Assembly (NCBI RefSeq): GCF_004307995.1
Contig: NZ_SIRE01000042.1
Span: 1 to 60,525, forward strand
DNA length: 60,525 nucleotides
Direction: 5' to 3'
Source: Paenibacillus thalictri
GTDB taxonomy: Bacteria > Bacillota > Bacilli > Paenibacillales > NBRC-103111
Shown: piece after piece, positions 16,046 to 25,600 of the stretch
Numbering within the stretch: position 1 is the first letter of the stretch
Layout: each line of letters opens with the position of its first letter
The notes under the pieces: generated by a model
What the model saw: only the letters and a program-made list of their open reading frames with translations
Database searches by the model: none
Told to the model about the DNA's origin: nothing
Position numbers and translations under genes: made by a program

Positions 16046-16065
16046 CTGTCCGCCCATAAGGCTCG

Positions 16066-16095
16066 GTATGGAATAAATCACATTTTCACATACTA
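16066..16095 (+). promoter_or_regulatory. Candidate sigma-G promoter of sspF
   Basis: GTATG (16066-16070) and CATACTA (16089-16095) with an 18-base spacer match the forespore sigma-G consensus. The downstream gene is a small acid-soluble spore protein, the classic sigma-G target. Confidence 0.72.
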
Positions 16096-16145
16096 CTTCC
16101 GAACGGATAAACGGCAACATCATTTCATTGCGGGAGGGAATATGG

Positions 16146-16445
16146 ATGGGACGCAGAAATAGAAGAGGAGTTATGTCGGAGAGCTTTAAATACGAGCTGG
16201 CCAAGGATCTTGGTTTCTACGATACGGTACAGAAGGAAGGCTGGGGCGGCATCCGTACCAAAGATGCGGGCAACATGATTAAACGGGCCATACAGATCGC
16301 CGAGCAGGCGGCCGCCCAGCAGCAGACGCAGCCGGCCTCCTATCAGCAGCAGGCGGCTCCGCAATCGATGGGACAACAGCAAACCCACCAATGGTCGGCC
16401 CAGCCGCAAACTTCCTATGGGCAACCTCCGGCCGGCAGGTTTTGA
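16146..16445 (+). CDS. sspF: Alpha/beta-type small acid-soluble spore protein SspF with Gln-rich tail
   Basis: The first 57 residues are a complete SspF-like SASP: MGRRNRRGVMSESFKYELAK, then LGFYDTVQKEGWGGI and AGNMIKRAIQIAEQ. SASPs coat forespore DNA and protect it. The remaining 42 residues are rich in Gln, Ala, Pro and Ser, making the protein 99 residues where the B. subtilis SspF is about 61. I choose ATG 16146 (GGGAGGG at about 8 bases) over the in-frame ATG 16128, because the family starts MGRR. A sigma-G promoter lies upstream and a terminator downstream. Confidence 0.9.
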   Translation: MGRRNRRGVMSESFKYELAKDLGFYDTVQKEGWGGIRTKDAGNMIKRAIQIAEQAAAQQQTQPASYQQQAAPQSMGQQQTHQWSAQPQTSYGQPPAGRF

Positions 16446-16463
16446 ATATTTGTTGAACGCAGA

Positions 16464-16492
16464 GAGCTAAAGCCCGGCGCTTTAGCTTTTTT
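16464..16492 (+). terminator. Terminator after sspF
   Basis: AGCTAAAGC pairs with GCTTTAGCT around CCGGC, followed by TTTTT. Confidence 0.9.
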
Positions 16493-16575
16493 CGTATGCG
16501 GCAAAAGATGTTTTTGTTTATGGCATTTGGTATATTAAAGAAAGCAAGTTTTGCCCGAAAGAAGGTGCCGCATAC

Positions 16576-17430
16576 ATGAAAGTGTTTGAAAAAGCGTCGG
16601 CCAAAATCAATTTATCGCTCGACGTGTTGCGCAAGAGAGAAGATGGATACCATGAAGTAGAGATGGTCATGACCATGGTGGATCTGGCCGATCGGATTGA
16701 GATGCAAGAGCTTCCCCGCGATACGATCATTATATCAAGCCAGGCGGGCTATATACCGCTCGACGAGAAAAATTTAGCATTCCAAGCCGCCCGGCTCATT
16801 AAAGACCGGTATGACGTAAAACGCGGGGTATACATACACTTGGATAAACGGATACCCGTTGCCGCAGGGCTCGCCGGAGGCAGTACCGACGCGGCTGCGA
16901 CGCTGCGGGGGCTGAACAAGCTGTGGCAGCTCGGCATATCAAACGACGAGCTAAAGCTGCTCGGACAGGAACTGGGCTCGGACGTGCCGTTCTGTGTCAC
17001 CGGAGGCACGGCAATTGCCCGGGGACGGGGAGAAAAGCTGGAGATGATCGATTCTCCGCCCCAGTGCTGGGTAGTGTTGGCCAAGCCCCCAATCAATGTC
17101 TCCACCTCCGAGATTTACGGCAAGGTGAGCGTGAAGGAGATTGAGAAACATCCGAATACGTCGCAGGTGGTGCAGGCGATTCGCGAGAAAAATTTCGATC
17201 ACCTGTGCAGTCATTTGGGCAATGTGCTGGAGGATGTCACGATGAGGCTGCATCCAGAAGTAAAGCAGCTGAAAGAAGTGATGGTCAAGCTGGGAGCGGA
17301 TGGGGCATTAATGTCGGGAAGCGGCCCGACCGTATTCGGCCTTGTGTCCAAAGAATCCAAGGTGGCCCGGATTTACAACGGACTCAGAGGTTTCTGCAAA
17401 GAAGTGTACGCAGTACGGCTGTTGACCTGA
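16576..17430 (+). CDS. ispE: 4-diphosphocytidyl-2-C-methyl-D-erythritol kinase
   Basis: This 284-residue GHMP kinase of the MEP isoprenoid pathway phosphorylates CDP-ME at the 2-hydroxyl. It shows KASAKINLSLDV near residue 6, the ATP loop IPVAAGLAGGSTDAAATL near 94, and MSGSGPTVFGL near 250. GAAAGAAGG is upstream of the ATG. The gene lies between sspF and purR as in B. subtilis. Confidence 0.95.
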   Translation: MKVFEKASAKINLSLDVLRKREDGYHEVEMVMTMVDLADRIEMQELPRDTIIISSQAGYIPLDEKNLAFQAARLIKDRYDVKRGVYIHLDKRIPVAAGLAGGSTDAAATLRGLNKLWQLGISNDELKLLGQELGSDVPFCVTGGTAIARGRGEKLEMIDSPPQCWVVLAKPPINVSTSEIYGKVSVKEIEKHPNTSQVVQAIREKNFDHLCSHLGNVLEDVTMRLHPEVKQLKEVMVKLGADGALMSGSGPTVFGLVSKESKVARIYNGLRGFCKEVYAVRLLT

Positions 17431-17572
17431 GAACTGGAATTGTTAATTGTTAGGTGTGCGTAAGGCCATTGTTAGAATAATTTTCATGCAATAACTTGAA
17501 AAAATACGGATAAAAGTGATATATTTGCTTTATAATATTCGGTTTTTCTGGAGAAAAACAAGGGGGCAGATG

Positions 17573-18391
17573 ATGAAAAAGTTAAAACGGAGTGCCAGAT
17601 TGGTTGAAATGACACAGTACTTGCTCATTCGCCCCCATACGCTTATCCCTTTAACCACATTTGCGGATCGTTATAATTCGGCTAAATCTTCAATCAGCGA
17701 AGATTTGGCGATCATAAAAGAGGTATTCGAGGCCGAAGGTCTCGGCGACCTGCAAACCTTGGCAGGAGCTGCAGGGGGAGTGAAGTTTATTCCCCGTGTG
17801 CCGAAGGAAGCGTCGCTGCGTTTCGTCGATGGAATATGCCGCCAGCTGGAGCAGCCGGAAAGGGTGCTGCCGGGCGGTTATTTGTACATGTCCGACATTA
17901 TCGGGCAGCCGCTTGTTCTCAATGAAGTCGGCAAAACGTTTGCTTCTGCCTTTGCAGGCAAAGATATCGATTGCGTCATCACAGTGGAAACGAAAGGCAT
18001 TCCGATTGCGTACGCGACAGCGTCTTATTTGAATTTGCCGGTGGTGATCGTCCGCCGCGACAATAAAGTAACGGAAGGTTCTGTGGTCAGCATCAATTAT
18101 GTGTCGGGATCGAATAAACGGATCCAGACCATGTCGCTTGCGCGCCGGGCGCTTAAGGAAGAGTCGAAGGTGCTGATTGTCGACGATTTTATGCGCGTTG
18201 GGGGGACCATCCACGGGATGATTGATCTGCTTGCGGAGTTCAAGGCGACGGTCAAAGGGGTTGGCGTATTTGTGGAATCGGGTGAAGTTGAGGAGCATTT
18301 GGTAGAGGATTACATTTCGCTGGCCAAGTTATCCGGCGTAGATGCGAAGACCCGCCAGGTCACGGTTGTACCTGGGAACTATTTCAATTAA
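17573..18391 (+). CDS. purR: Purine operon repressor PurR
   Basis: This 272-residue protein has an N-terminal winged helix (KRSARLVEMTQYLL, then NSAKSSISEDL) and a PRT-fold effector domain with the PRPP loop VLIVDDFMRVGGTI near 200. PurR represses purine synthesis genes, and PRPP relieves this. The start is the second of two adjacent ATGs (17573), which has AGGGGG six bases before it. The longer in-frame reading from 17516 runs through the likely promoter region. TATAAT lies at 17531 without a convincing -35. ridA follows by 20 bases. Confidence 0.93.
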   Translation: MKKLKRSARLVEMTQYLLIRPHTLIPLTTFADRYNSAKSSISEDLAIIKEVFEAEGLGDLQTLAGAAGGVKFIPRVPKEASLRFVDGICRQLEQPERVLPGGYLYMSDIIGQPLVLNEVGKTFASAFAGKDIDCVITVETKGIPIAYATASYLNLPVVIVRRDNKVTEGSVVSINYVSGSNKRIQTMSLARRALKEESKVLIVDDFMRVGGTIHGMIDLLAEFKATVKGVGVFVESGEVEEHLVEDYISLAKLSGVDAKTRQVTVVPGNYFN

Positions 18392-18411
18392 CAGTTAAGG
18401 AGTGTACATAT

Positions 18412-18801
18412 ATGACCCAATTAACGACAATCACAACAAATCAAGCGCCTGCTGCGATCGGGCCTTATTCTCAAGCTATGGTGTTTGGGGATATGGTGTA
18501 TACATCGGGGCAAATTCCGCTCGGATTGGACGGACAAGTAGTATCCGGGGGCATTGAGGAACAGACGCACCAGGTGTTTCAAAATTTGAAAGCGGTTTTG
18601 TCGCAAGCGGGCTCTTCTTTGGAGCAAGTCGTCAAAGCCACGGTATTTATCAAGGATATGAATCAATTTGCAGCGGTCAATGAAATCTACGCTTCTTATT
18701 TTGGCAGCCATAAACCGGCCAGATCCACTGTCGAAGTAGCGCGCCTTCCGAAGGATGTTCTTGTCGAAATTGAGCTGATCGCAGCGAGATCTGTCGAATA
18801 A
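18412..18801 (+). CDS. ridA: RidA family enamine/imine deaminase (YabJ)
   Basis: This 129-residue RidA protein contains APAAIGPYSQAM near 12, VYTSGQIPLG near 28, and the family signature KPARSTVEVARLPKDVLVEIELIA near 102 with the conserved arginine. RidA trimers hydrolyse reactive enamine/imine intermediates from PLP enzymes. It follows purR by 20 bases, as yabJ follows purR in B. subtilis, where it supports purine regulation. Confidence 0.94.
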   Translation: MTQLTTITTNQAPAAIGPYSQAMVFGDMVYTSGQIPLGLDGQVVSGGIEEQTHQVFQNLKAVLSQAGSSLEQVVKATVFIKDMNQFAAVNEIYASYFGSHKPARSTVEVARLPKDVLVEIELIAARSVE

Positions 18802-18854
18802 TTCTGAGTTAGGTAAAAAGTTATAAATTTTTTGAAAATTCTTCATAAAAAAGA

Positions 18855-18879
18855 AGGAATCTGGTTAAAAATGTGGAAT
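18855..18879 (+). promoter_or_regulatory. Sigma-H promoter of spoVG
   Basis: AGGAATC, 11 bases, GTGGAAT. Hexamer sequence and spacing match the well-known sigma-H promoter of B. subtilis spoVG almost exactly. The start codon is 43 bases downstream. Confidence 0.82.
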
Positions 18880-18922
18880 TATACACCAAGTCTTCTGAAT
18901 GGAAAAAGGTGGTGAACAAGAA

Positions 18923-19207
18923 GTGCAAATTACCGACGTAAGACTCCGTCGGGTAAACTCCGAGGGAAGAATGAAAGCCATTGCATCCATAACCATTGAT
19001 AACGAGTTTGTCGTACACGACATTCGGGTTATTGACGGCAATAACGGTATGTTTGTGGCTATGCCCAGCAAACGCACTCCGGATGGGGAATTTCGGGATA
19101 TTGCTCATCCGATATCCTCATCTACTCGCGAAAAAATCCAGGCAGCGGTCCTGGCTGAGTATGATCGCGCCGCCACAGAGGAAGAAGTTATTGAAGAAGG
19201 AGCGTAA
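18923..19207 (+). CDS. spoVG: SpoVG regulator
   Basis: This 94-residue protein is strongly conserved: QITDVRLRRVNSEGRMKAI, then VVHDIRVIDG and AMPSKRTPDGEFRDIAHPI. SpoVG affects septation and cortex formation at sporulation and binds nucleic acid in several Firmicutes. The start is GTG 18923, with AAGGTGGTGA upstream; the in-frame ATG at 18899 lies before that ribosome site. The sigma-H promoter upstream agrees with induction at the onset of sporulation. Confidence 0.95.
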   Translation: MQITDVRLRRVNSEGRMKAIASITIDNEFVVHDIRVIDGNNGMFVAMPSKRTPDGEFRDIAHPISSSTREKIQAAVLAEYDRAATEEEVIEEGA

Positions 19208-19223
19208 GAGCGCTTACGCTGTT

Positions 19224-19252
19224 AAGAGAGCCGAAAGGCTCTCTTTTCTTTT
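19224..19252 (+). terminator. Terminator after spoVG
   Basis: AAGAGAGCC-GAAA-GGCTCTCTT followed by TTCTTTT. A second dyad AGCGTAAG / CTTACGCT (19201-19220) overlaps the spoVG stop codon just before it. Confidence 0.9.
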
Positions 19253-19331
19253 GAACGCAATTGCGCTATATTTGGGGAAAGCGCATGAAAGGGACTCATG
19301 CTTATTTTTTTACGGTCAGGAGCTGGATGGA

Positions 19332-20726
19332 TTGAATATAATGGGCATCGTACTTGCCGCTGGGCAGGGCAAACGAATGAAATCGAAGCTGTATAAGGTG
19401 CTGCATACGGTATGCGGCAAGCCGATGGTAGGTCACGTTGTACATTGTCTGGAACAGCTTGATACGTATAAAACGGTTGTAGTTGTCGGACATGGCGCCG
19501 AGATGGTCAAAAGTTATTTGGGCGACCGGGTGGAATACGTACTGCAGGAGCAGCAGCTCGGCACAGGACATGCGGTTATGCAGGCGGAACCGGTCATGGG
19601 GCAAGAAGACGGGATCACGGTGATTTTGTACGGGGATACGCCGCTCATTACCAGCGCATCGCTGAAGGATATGATGAACTTCCATCAGGAGAAGGGCGCG
19701 GCGCTGACGGTCATGACCGCAATCATGGACGACCCGAGGGGATTGGGCCGGATTATTCGCGATGAGCAGGGGCGCGTCACCCGGATTGTCGAAGAGAAGG
19801 ACTGTTCGCCGGAGCAGCGTGAAATTAAAGAAATCAATTCCGGCTTATACTGCGTATCCAACCGCAAGTTGTTTGAGGCACTCTCCAAAGTAACAAACAA
19901 CAACGCGCAAAAAGAATATTATTTAACCGATGTCATCGGTATTTTGGTATCGGAGAATGAAGTTGTCGAAGGGTATATCACCCCGGATGCTACGGAAACG
20001 GTGGGCGTAAACGACCGGCTTGCATTGGCTGAGGCGGAGACGTATATGCGCAGACGGATTAACCGGCAGCATATGCTGGATGGCGTCACGTTGATCGACC
20101 CGGCCAACACCTATATCGAACCGGACGTTAAAATCGGATCCGACACCGTCATTTATCCCGGCGTCTCGCTCAAAGGCTCTACCTCTATCGGGGAAGACTG
20201 CGTCATCGGTCCGCACACGGAAATTACGGACAGCACGATTGACAACGGCGTGACGATCAAACAATCGGTATTGCAGGAAGCTGTAGTGGGCAGTGGCACA
20301 TCCGTTGGTCCTTTCGCTTATTTGCGGCCGGGCGCGAATCTCGGGGAAAACGTCAAGATTGGCGATTTTGTCGAAATCAAAAACGCGACGCTGGGCAACG
20401 ATGTGAAGGTATCGCACCTTTCTTACGTGGGAGATGCCAAGATCGGCAGCAATGTTAATTTTGGCTGCGGCGCGATTACAGTAAACTATGACGGCTTTAA
20501 CAAGCAGCTGACGGAAGTGGAAGACGACGCGTTTATCGGCAGCAACGTCAACCTGATCGCTCCGGTGAAGATCGGCAAAGGCGCTTATGTCGTTGCAGGC
20601 TCAACGATCACGCACAATGTGGCTGCGGACGACTTGGCGATCGCACGTGAACGTCAAACCAACAAGCCGGGTTATGCGGCGAAAATTAAAGCTAAATTTT
20701 TAGCGAAAAAGCAGTCTAAGCAGTAA
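19332..20726 (+). CDS. glmU: Bifunctional UDP-GlcNAc pyrophosphorylase / GlcN-1-P N-acetyltransferase
   Basis: GlmU (464 residues) makes UDP-GlcNAc for peptidoglycan and teichoic acids. The uridylyltransferase motif LAAGQGKRMKSKLYKVLH is at the N-terminus, followed by YGDTPLI near 97. The acetyltransferase half is a left-handed beta helix from about 250 (hexad repeats) containing NYDGFNK. The start is TTG 19332 with CAGGAG nine bases upstream; ATG 19341 would also work. The much longer in-frame extension through spoVG is not credible. prs, next in B. subtilis, is missing. Confidence 0.94.
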   Translation: MNIMGIVLAAGQGKRMKSKLYKVLHTVCGKPMVGHVVHCLEQLDTYKTVVVVGHGAEMVKSYLGDRVEYVLQEQQLGTGHAVMQAEPVMGQEDGITVILYGDTPLITSASLKDMMNFHQEKGAALTVMTAIMDDPRGLGRIIRDEQGRVTRIVEEKDCSPEQREIKEINSGLYCVSNRKLFEALSKVTNNNAQKEYYLTDVIGILVSENEVVEGYITPDATETVGVNDRLALAEAETYMRRRINRQHMLDGVTLIDPANTYIEPDVKIGSDTVIYPGVSLKGSTSIGEDCVIGPHTEITDSTIDNGVTIKQSVLQEAVVGSGTSVGPFAYLRPGANLGENVKIGDFVEIKNATLGNDVKVSHLSYVGDAKIGSNVNFGCGAITVNYDGFNKQLTEVEDDAFIGSNVNLIAPVKIGKGAYVVAGSTITHNVAADDLAIARERQTNKPGYAAKIKAKFLAKKQSKQ

Positions 20727-20753
20727 GGTCTTCGAAAACGGTCCGCCGGGTTG

Positions 20754-20778
20754 GTTTGAACCTCCGAAAATTGGGTAC
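20754..20778 (+). promoter_or_regulatory. Sigma-B-like promoter of rplY/ctc
   Basis: GTTTGA, 13 bases, GGGTAC resembles the sigma-B promoter of ctc in B. subtilis (GTTTAA-14-GGGTAT). Whether this organism has sigma-B cannot be told from the window. Confidence 0.45.
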
Positions 20779-20829
20779 AGTAAGGGGAGCAATAGCTTCA
20801 GTCCCAGTTCATAGGAGGTTCGACAACAT

Positions 20830-21468
20830 ATGGCGACAACGTTAAAGGCGGAAAGCCGGCAAACCAAAACAAAAAGCGATATTCGGCAATTGCGTCAAAA
20901 TGGCAAAATACCCGGCGTGGTCTACGGTGAAAAAGTGGGCGGCGCTCCGATCATGATCGAGCAAAAGGCGCTGCACGCGCTTTTGCGAGGGAACCGGCAT
21001 GCGCTGATTGAGCTGGACGTACCCGAGCTTGGCAAACAGCCGGTGATGATTAGCGAAATGCAGCGGGACAAGCTGAGCGGCGAGCTGCTGCACATCGATT
21101 TTCACCAGATCAATATGGATGAGCCGGTGCGGGCGACGGTTCTTCTGGAATTTGACGGAGATTCGGCAGGTGTCCGCGAAGGCGGTATCCTGCAAATTCA
21201 GAAGCATGAAGTGGAGATCCGCTGTCTGCCGCAGCAAATTCCGAACGCCCTGCAGGTAGATGTGAGCAAGCTGGGGATCGGGGAAAATATCCACGCCAGC
21301 GACTTGCAGCTGCCGGCGGGAGTCGAGCTGAAATCAGACCCCGGCGAGCTGCTTGTGACGATTTTGCTGCCGCAGAAGGAAGAGCCGGCTGTTGAAGAAG
21401 CGGCAGCGGAGGCCCATGACAAGCACGCTGACGAGGCGCAGGCTGCTGCGGAAACGGCGGAGGTATAA
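20830..21468 (+). CDS. rplY: 50S ribosomal protein L25 / general stress protein Ctc
   Basis: This 212-residue two-domain L25 of the long Ctc (TL5) type binds 5S rRNA in the central protuberance. The N-terminal domain begins with SRQTKTKSDIRQLRQNGKIPGVVYG; the C-terminal domain runs from about 95 to 185; the last 25 residues are Ala/Glu-rich and disordered. ATAGGAGG lies before the ATG. The sigma-B-like sequence upstream suggests the stress control known for ctc. It is directly followed by pth, as in B. subtilis. Confidence 0.94.
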   Translation: MATTLKAESRQTKTKSDIRQLRQNGKIPGVVYGEKVGGAPIMIEQKALHALLRGNRHALIELDVPELGKQPVMISEMQRDKLSGELLHIDFHQINMDEPVRATVLLEFDGDSAGVREGGILQIQKHEVEIRCLPQQIPNALQVDVSKLGIGENIHASDLQLPAGVELKSDPGELLVTILLPQKEEPAVEEAAAEAHDKHADEAQAAAETAEV

Positions 21469-21478
21469 GACGATGTAT

Positions 21479-21511
21479 AGAAGCTGTGTCCTTGCGGGCG
21501 CAGCTTTTTTT
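21479..21511 (+). terminator. Terminator after rplY
   Basis: AAGCTG and CAGCTT arms across a 14-base loop, followed by seven T residues. Confidence 0.75.
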
Positions 21512-21596
21512 AACGGGCAAGGTGCAGTAAACTTTCCGCAGCGGCGGAAAAGCTGATATAATGGGATGACAAGTGTGCAGGAAGGATGGGGACAGC

Positions 21597-22157
21597 TTGA
21601 AATGGTTTGTCGGTCTCGGCAATCCCGGGACACAATATGAAACGACCCGGCATAATATAGGGTTTATGGCGCTGGATCGCTTTGCGGAAAAGCATGGCAT
21701 CAAAATCAGCCAGAGCAAATGCAAAGGATTGCTTGGCGAAGGCAATGTAGGCGGCGAGAAGGTGGCTTTGCTTAAGCCGATGACATATATGAATTTGTCC
21801 GGAGAGTCGATGCGGGCATATATGGACTTCTACAAGGTGAAGCTGGAGGATTTGATTGTCGTCTATGACGATCTGGATACGGAATTCGGGCAGATTCGGC
21901 TCCGTTATCAAGGCAGCGCGGGGGGACACAACGGCATCAAATCGACGATCCAGCACATGGGAACGCAGACGTTTAACCGGATTCGCATAGGCATCTCAAG
22001 GCCCCCACAAGGCTATGACATCGCAGATTATGTATTATCCCGTTTCTCGAAGGAAGAATTTAGCCGGATGCCGCATATTCTGGATAAGACGGTTGATGCA
22101 ATGGAGCATCTGCTGACGCAGCCGTTCGAGAAAACGATGGCGAAATTTAACGTCTAG
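21597..22157 (+). CDS. pth: Peptidyl-tRNA hydrolase
   Basis: Pth (186 residues) releases peptides from prematurely dropped peptidyl-tRNA. It contains FVGLGNPGTQYETTRHNIGF (catalytic His in RHN), KPMTYMNLSG near 64, YDDLDTEFG near 91 (catalytic Asp) and GSAGGHNGIKS near 107. The start is TTG 21597 with GAAGGAT upstream; this gives the family's usual N-terminus. The gene is spoVC in B. subtilis. Confidence 0.94.
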   Translation: MKWFVGLGNPGTQYETTRHNIGFMALDRFAEKHGIKISQSKCKGLLGEGNVGGEKVALLKPMTYMNLSGESMRAYMDFYKVKLEDLIVVYDDLDTEFGQIRLRYQGSAGGHNGIKSTIQHMGTQTFNRIRIGISRPPQGYDIADYVLSRFSKEEFSRMPHILDKTVDAMEHLLTQPFEKTMAKFNV

Positions 22158-22252
22158 ACATCAAGTGCCAGATCTGCCGCCTTCGGCTAAACTTTGCCTG
22201 TTTTGTCCATACTAAAGAAAGTATGAGCAAAACTATGCGGGAGGTGCTGGCC

Positions 22253-22483
22253 GTGTCTGTGAATTATGTTTGTCGCCATTGTCAGACGTTGATCGGCAGA
22301 TTGGACAATAAACAAGTTAACGAATCGCTGCTCGGATTCCATTTCTTGACCCCTGAGGAGCGGCAGGATATAATATCGTATGACCCGAATGGGGATACAA
22401 CGGTAAAGGTTGTATGCGACTATTGCAAAGAAGCATTGGATGCCAATCCCGAGCTATCGCTCGTGACAAGCCCGCTGCAGTAA
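22253..22483 (+). CDS. fin: Anti-sigma-F factor Fin (YabK)
   Basis: This 76-residue protein has two CxxC pairs (CRHC near 6-9 and CDYC near 61-64), a LGFHFLTPEERQDIISYDPNGD core and the EALDANPE tail of the Fin family. Fin inhibits sigma-F to help the switch to sigma-G in the forespore. GTG 22253 with GGGAGGTG upstream gives exactly the 76 residues of B. subtilis Fin. A weak sigma-F-like pair (CCATA, 14 bases, AGCAAAACT at 22207-22234) overlaps a CATACT / AGTATG dyad upstream. Confidence 0.9.
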   Translation: MSVNYVCRHCQTLIGRLDNKQVNESLLGFHFLTPEERQDIISYDPNGDTTVKVVCDYCKEALDANPELSLVTSPLQ

Positions 22484-22508
22484 CACAATTTGCGTAAACG
22501 ATGGTTTT

Positions 22509-22543
22509 TAGCCTAGGCAGAGCATGCCGTAGGCTTCTTTTTG
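22509..22543 (+). terminator. Terminator after fin
   Basis: AGCCTAGGC pairs with GCCGTAGGCT (one bulge) followed by TCTTTTT. Confidence 0.8.
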
Positions 22544-22610
22544 TAGACGCAACGCTACCAAGATTATACATTTTGAAGCTTTGGCTTATTGTTGAGAGGG
22601 GTGTCCTGTT

Positions 22611-25600
22611 TTGCAGGCGTTAATCCAGGCGTTTTCCGAAGATGCCGATTTTCAGACAGTTGTATCCGGCATTCGTTCGGGGATCAGGGAACAGCTCATT
22701 GCCGGGTTGACGGGTTCATCCCGCCAGGTAATGATCGCTTCGCTTGTGGCGGAGCTGAAGATCCCGGTATTGATTGTCACCCATAACATGTTTTCGGCGC
22801 AAAAAATTGTAGAAGATTTAATGGAGTGCCTGGACGCCGATCAGGTGCTGCTTTTTCCTGCCCATGAATTGATGGCCGCAGAATCGGCTACGGCAAGTCC
22901 CGAGATGCTGGCTCAACGCATTGACGCACTGACGAAGCTGGCCAAGGGCTTCCGCGGTGTCGTTGTCGCTCCGTATGCCGCCGTGCGCAGGCTGTTGCCC
23001 AATCACGAGATGCTGGCCGAGTCCCAAATGCGCGTAGAAGTCGGCAATACGCTTGAACTCGAATCTTTTATCGGCAAAATGGTAGATTTGGGCTACGAGA
23101 GAGTGGAGCGCGTGGAAGCCAAAGGCGAGATGAGCGTGCGCGGCGGCATTATCGACTTCTTCCCGTTGTCTTCGGGAGTTGCATTCCGAATCGAGCTGTT
23201 CGATAACGAGGTGGATTCGATCCGCTCGTTTGATGTCACGGATCAGCGGTCGATGGATAAACTAAGCGGCATTGACATCACGCCATGCAACGAGATCATC
23301 GCCGATGGAAAGCGCTTCCATAACGCGGCGCAGCATGCCTATGAGCTGCTGCAGGCGCAGCTTGAGAAAATGAGCGACCGGCAGGCGAAAGAACGGCTGC
23401 TGGAAGGTATCGGTCAGGATATCGAGCATTTAAGGCAGCAGATGACGTTTTCCGGTCTGTATAAATACATCTCGCTGCTGTACCCGGAAAGACAGACGCT
23501 GATGGACTACGTGCCGAAGGATTCGCTGCTCATTATCGACGAACCGTCGAGGCTGATTGAAACAGCCAAGCAAATGGAGCGGGACGAGGCGGAATGGGTT
23601 ACGCTGTCGCTTGCCGACGGCCAATTCCTGCCTTCCTTTGTGCTGTCCAAACCGTATGAGTCGCTGATGGTGCGCAAGCCGTTCCCCACGCTGTACATTT
23701 CGCTGTTCCTTCGTCAGGTACCGGGTATCGTGCCGCAGAATATCGTTAACTTCATGAGCCGCGCGATGCAAAACTTCCACGGGCAGATGAATTTGCTGAA
23801 GGCCGAGATGGAACGTTGGAAAAAGACCGGGAGCAAAGTGATTATGCTGGCCGGCGACGAAGAGCGTATCGAACGGATGCGCCGGGTGCTGAATGACTAT
23901 CAGATCGAAGAACCGATGCTGATCAGCGGCAGCCTGCAATCCGGCTTCGAGCTGCCTTCCATTCATCTGGTTGTGATTACGGAAGGCGAGATGTTTGCGC
24001 AGAAACAGCGCAAGGCGCGGAAGATGGACCGGAAGCTGGAAAATGCCGAGCGGATCAAAAGCTACCAGGAGCTCAAAATTGGCGATTACGTTGTACACGT
24101 CAACCATGGCATCGGGAAGTTCGTCGGCATCGGAACGCTCGAAATCAACGGCATTCATAAGGATTATTTGCATATTTTGTACGCCGGCGGCGATAAATTG
24201 TCGGTGCCCATCGATCAAATTGATCTGATTCAGAAGTATGTCGGCTCGGAAGAGAAAGAGCCGAAGGTATATAAACTCGGCGGGGCCGATTGGAACCGGG
24301 TGAAAAGCAAGGTCCGTTCTTCGGTGCAAGACATTGCCGACGATCTCATCAAGCTCTACGCGGACCGGCAGGCGACCAAGGGATACGCCTTCAATAAGGA
24401 TACCAGTTACCAGCACGAGTTCGAGGGCATGTTCCCGTATGAAGAAACGGTCGACCAACTGCGGGCGATCGAAGAAATCAAAGTGGATATGGAGAAGCCG
24501 CGGCCGATGGACCGGCTGTTGTGCGGCGACGTCGGTTACGGGAAAACCGAAGTGGCGATTCGCGCCGCTTTCAAATCGGCGATTGACGGCAAACAGGTTG
24601 CCGTGCTGGTGCCAACGACCATTTTGGCGCAGCAGCATTATGAGACGTTTAAGGAACGTTTCTCCGGTTATCCGTTTAACATTCAAGTGCTCAGCCGCTT
24701 CCGGTCCAAAAAGGAGCAAAATGAGACAACAAAGGGCGTCAAGAACGGCACTGTCGACATTGTCATCGGCACGCACCGGCTGTTGTCGGCCGATATGCAG
24801 TTTAAGGATCTCGGCCTGCTGATTGTCGATGAGGAGCAGCGTTTCGGCGTGTCGCATAAGGAGAAGCTGAAGCGGCTGAAAACGAATGTCGACGTGCTGA
24901 CCTTGACGGCGACGCCGATTCCGCGTACGCTGCACATGTCGATGTTGGGCGTACGGGACTTGTCGGTCATCGAGACGCCGCCGGAAAACCGCTTCCCGGT
25001 GCAAACCTACGTGGTAGAGCACAGCAACGCTTTGGTCCGCGAGGCGATCGAACGCGAGTTGGCCAGAGAAGGCCAGGTCTACTACCTGTACAACCGCGTG
25101 CAGAACATCAATCAGATCGCCGATCAGCTCTCCATGTTGGTCCCGGATGCAAGAGTGACCGTAGCGCACGGCCAAATGTCGGAGCAGGAGCTGGAGAAGA
25201 CGATACTTGATTTCCTCGACGGCGAATACGACGTGCTCGTCAGCACCAGCATTATCGAGACCGGTGTCGATATTCCGAATGTGAATACGCTAATTGTCCA
25301 TGATGCCGATAAAATGGGGTTGTCCCAGCTTTATCAGCTCAGAGGCCGGGTAGGCCGGTCCAACCGGATCGCTTACGCTTATTTCTCCTACCAGCGGGAC
25401 AAGGTGCTTACCGAGGTGGCCGAGAAGCGGCTGCAGGCGATCAAGGAATTTACGGAGCTGGGCTCCGGCTTCAAGATTGCGATGCGCGACCTCTCGATCC
25501 GCGGTGCGGGTAATCTGCTTGGTGCGGAGCAGCACGGGTTTATCGCTTCCGTCGGGTTTGATCTGTACTCGCAAATGCTGGCCGAGGAGATCGCCAAACG

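Noticed and set aside
23430..25175. 581-residue open frame on the minus strand
   Set aside because: It lies entirely opposite mfd, has no ribosome site or recognisable domain, and is a codon-bias shadow.
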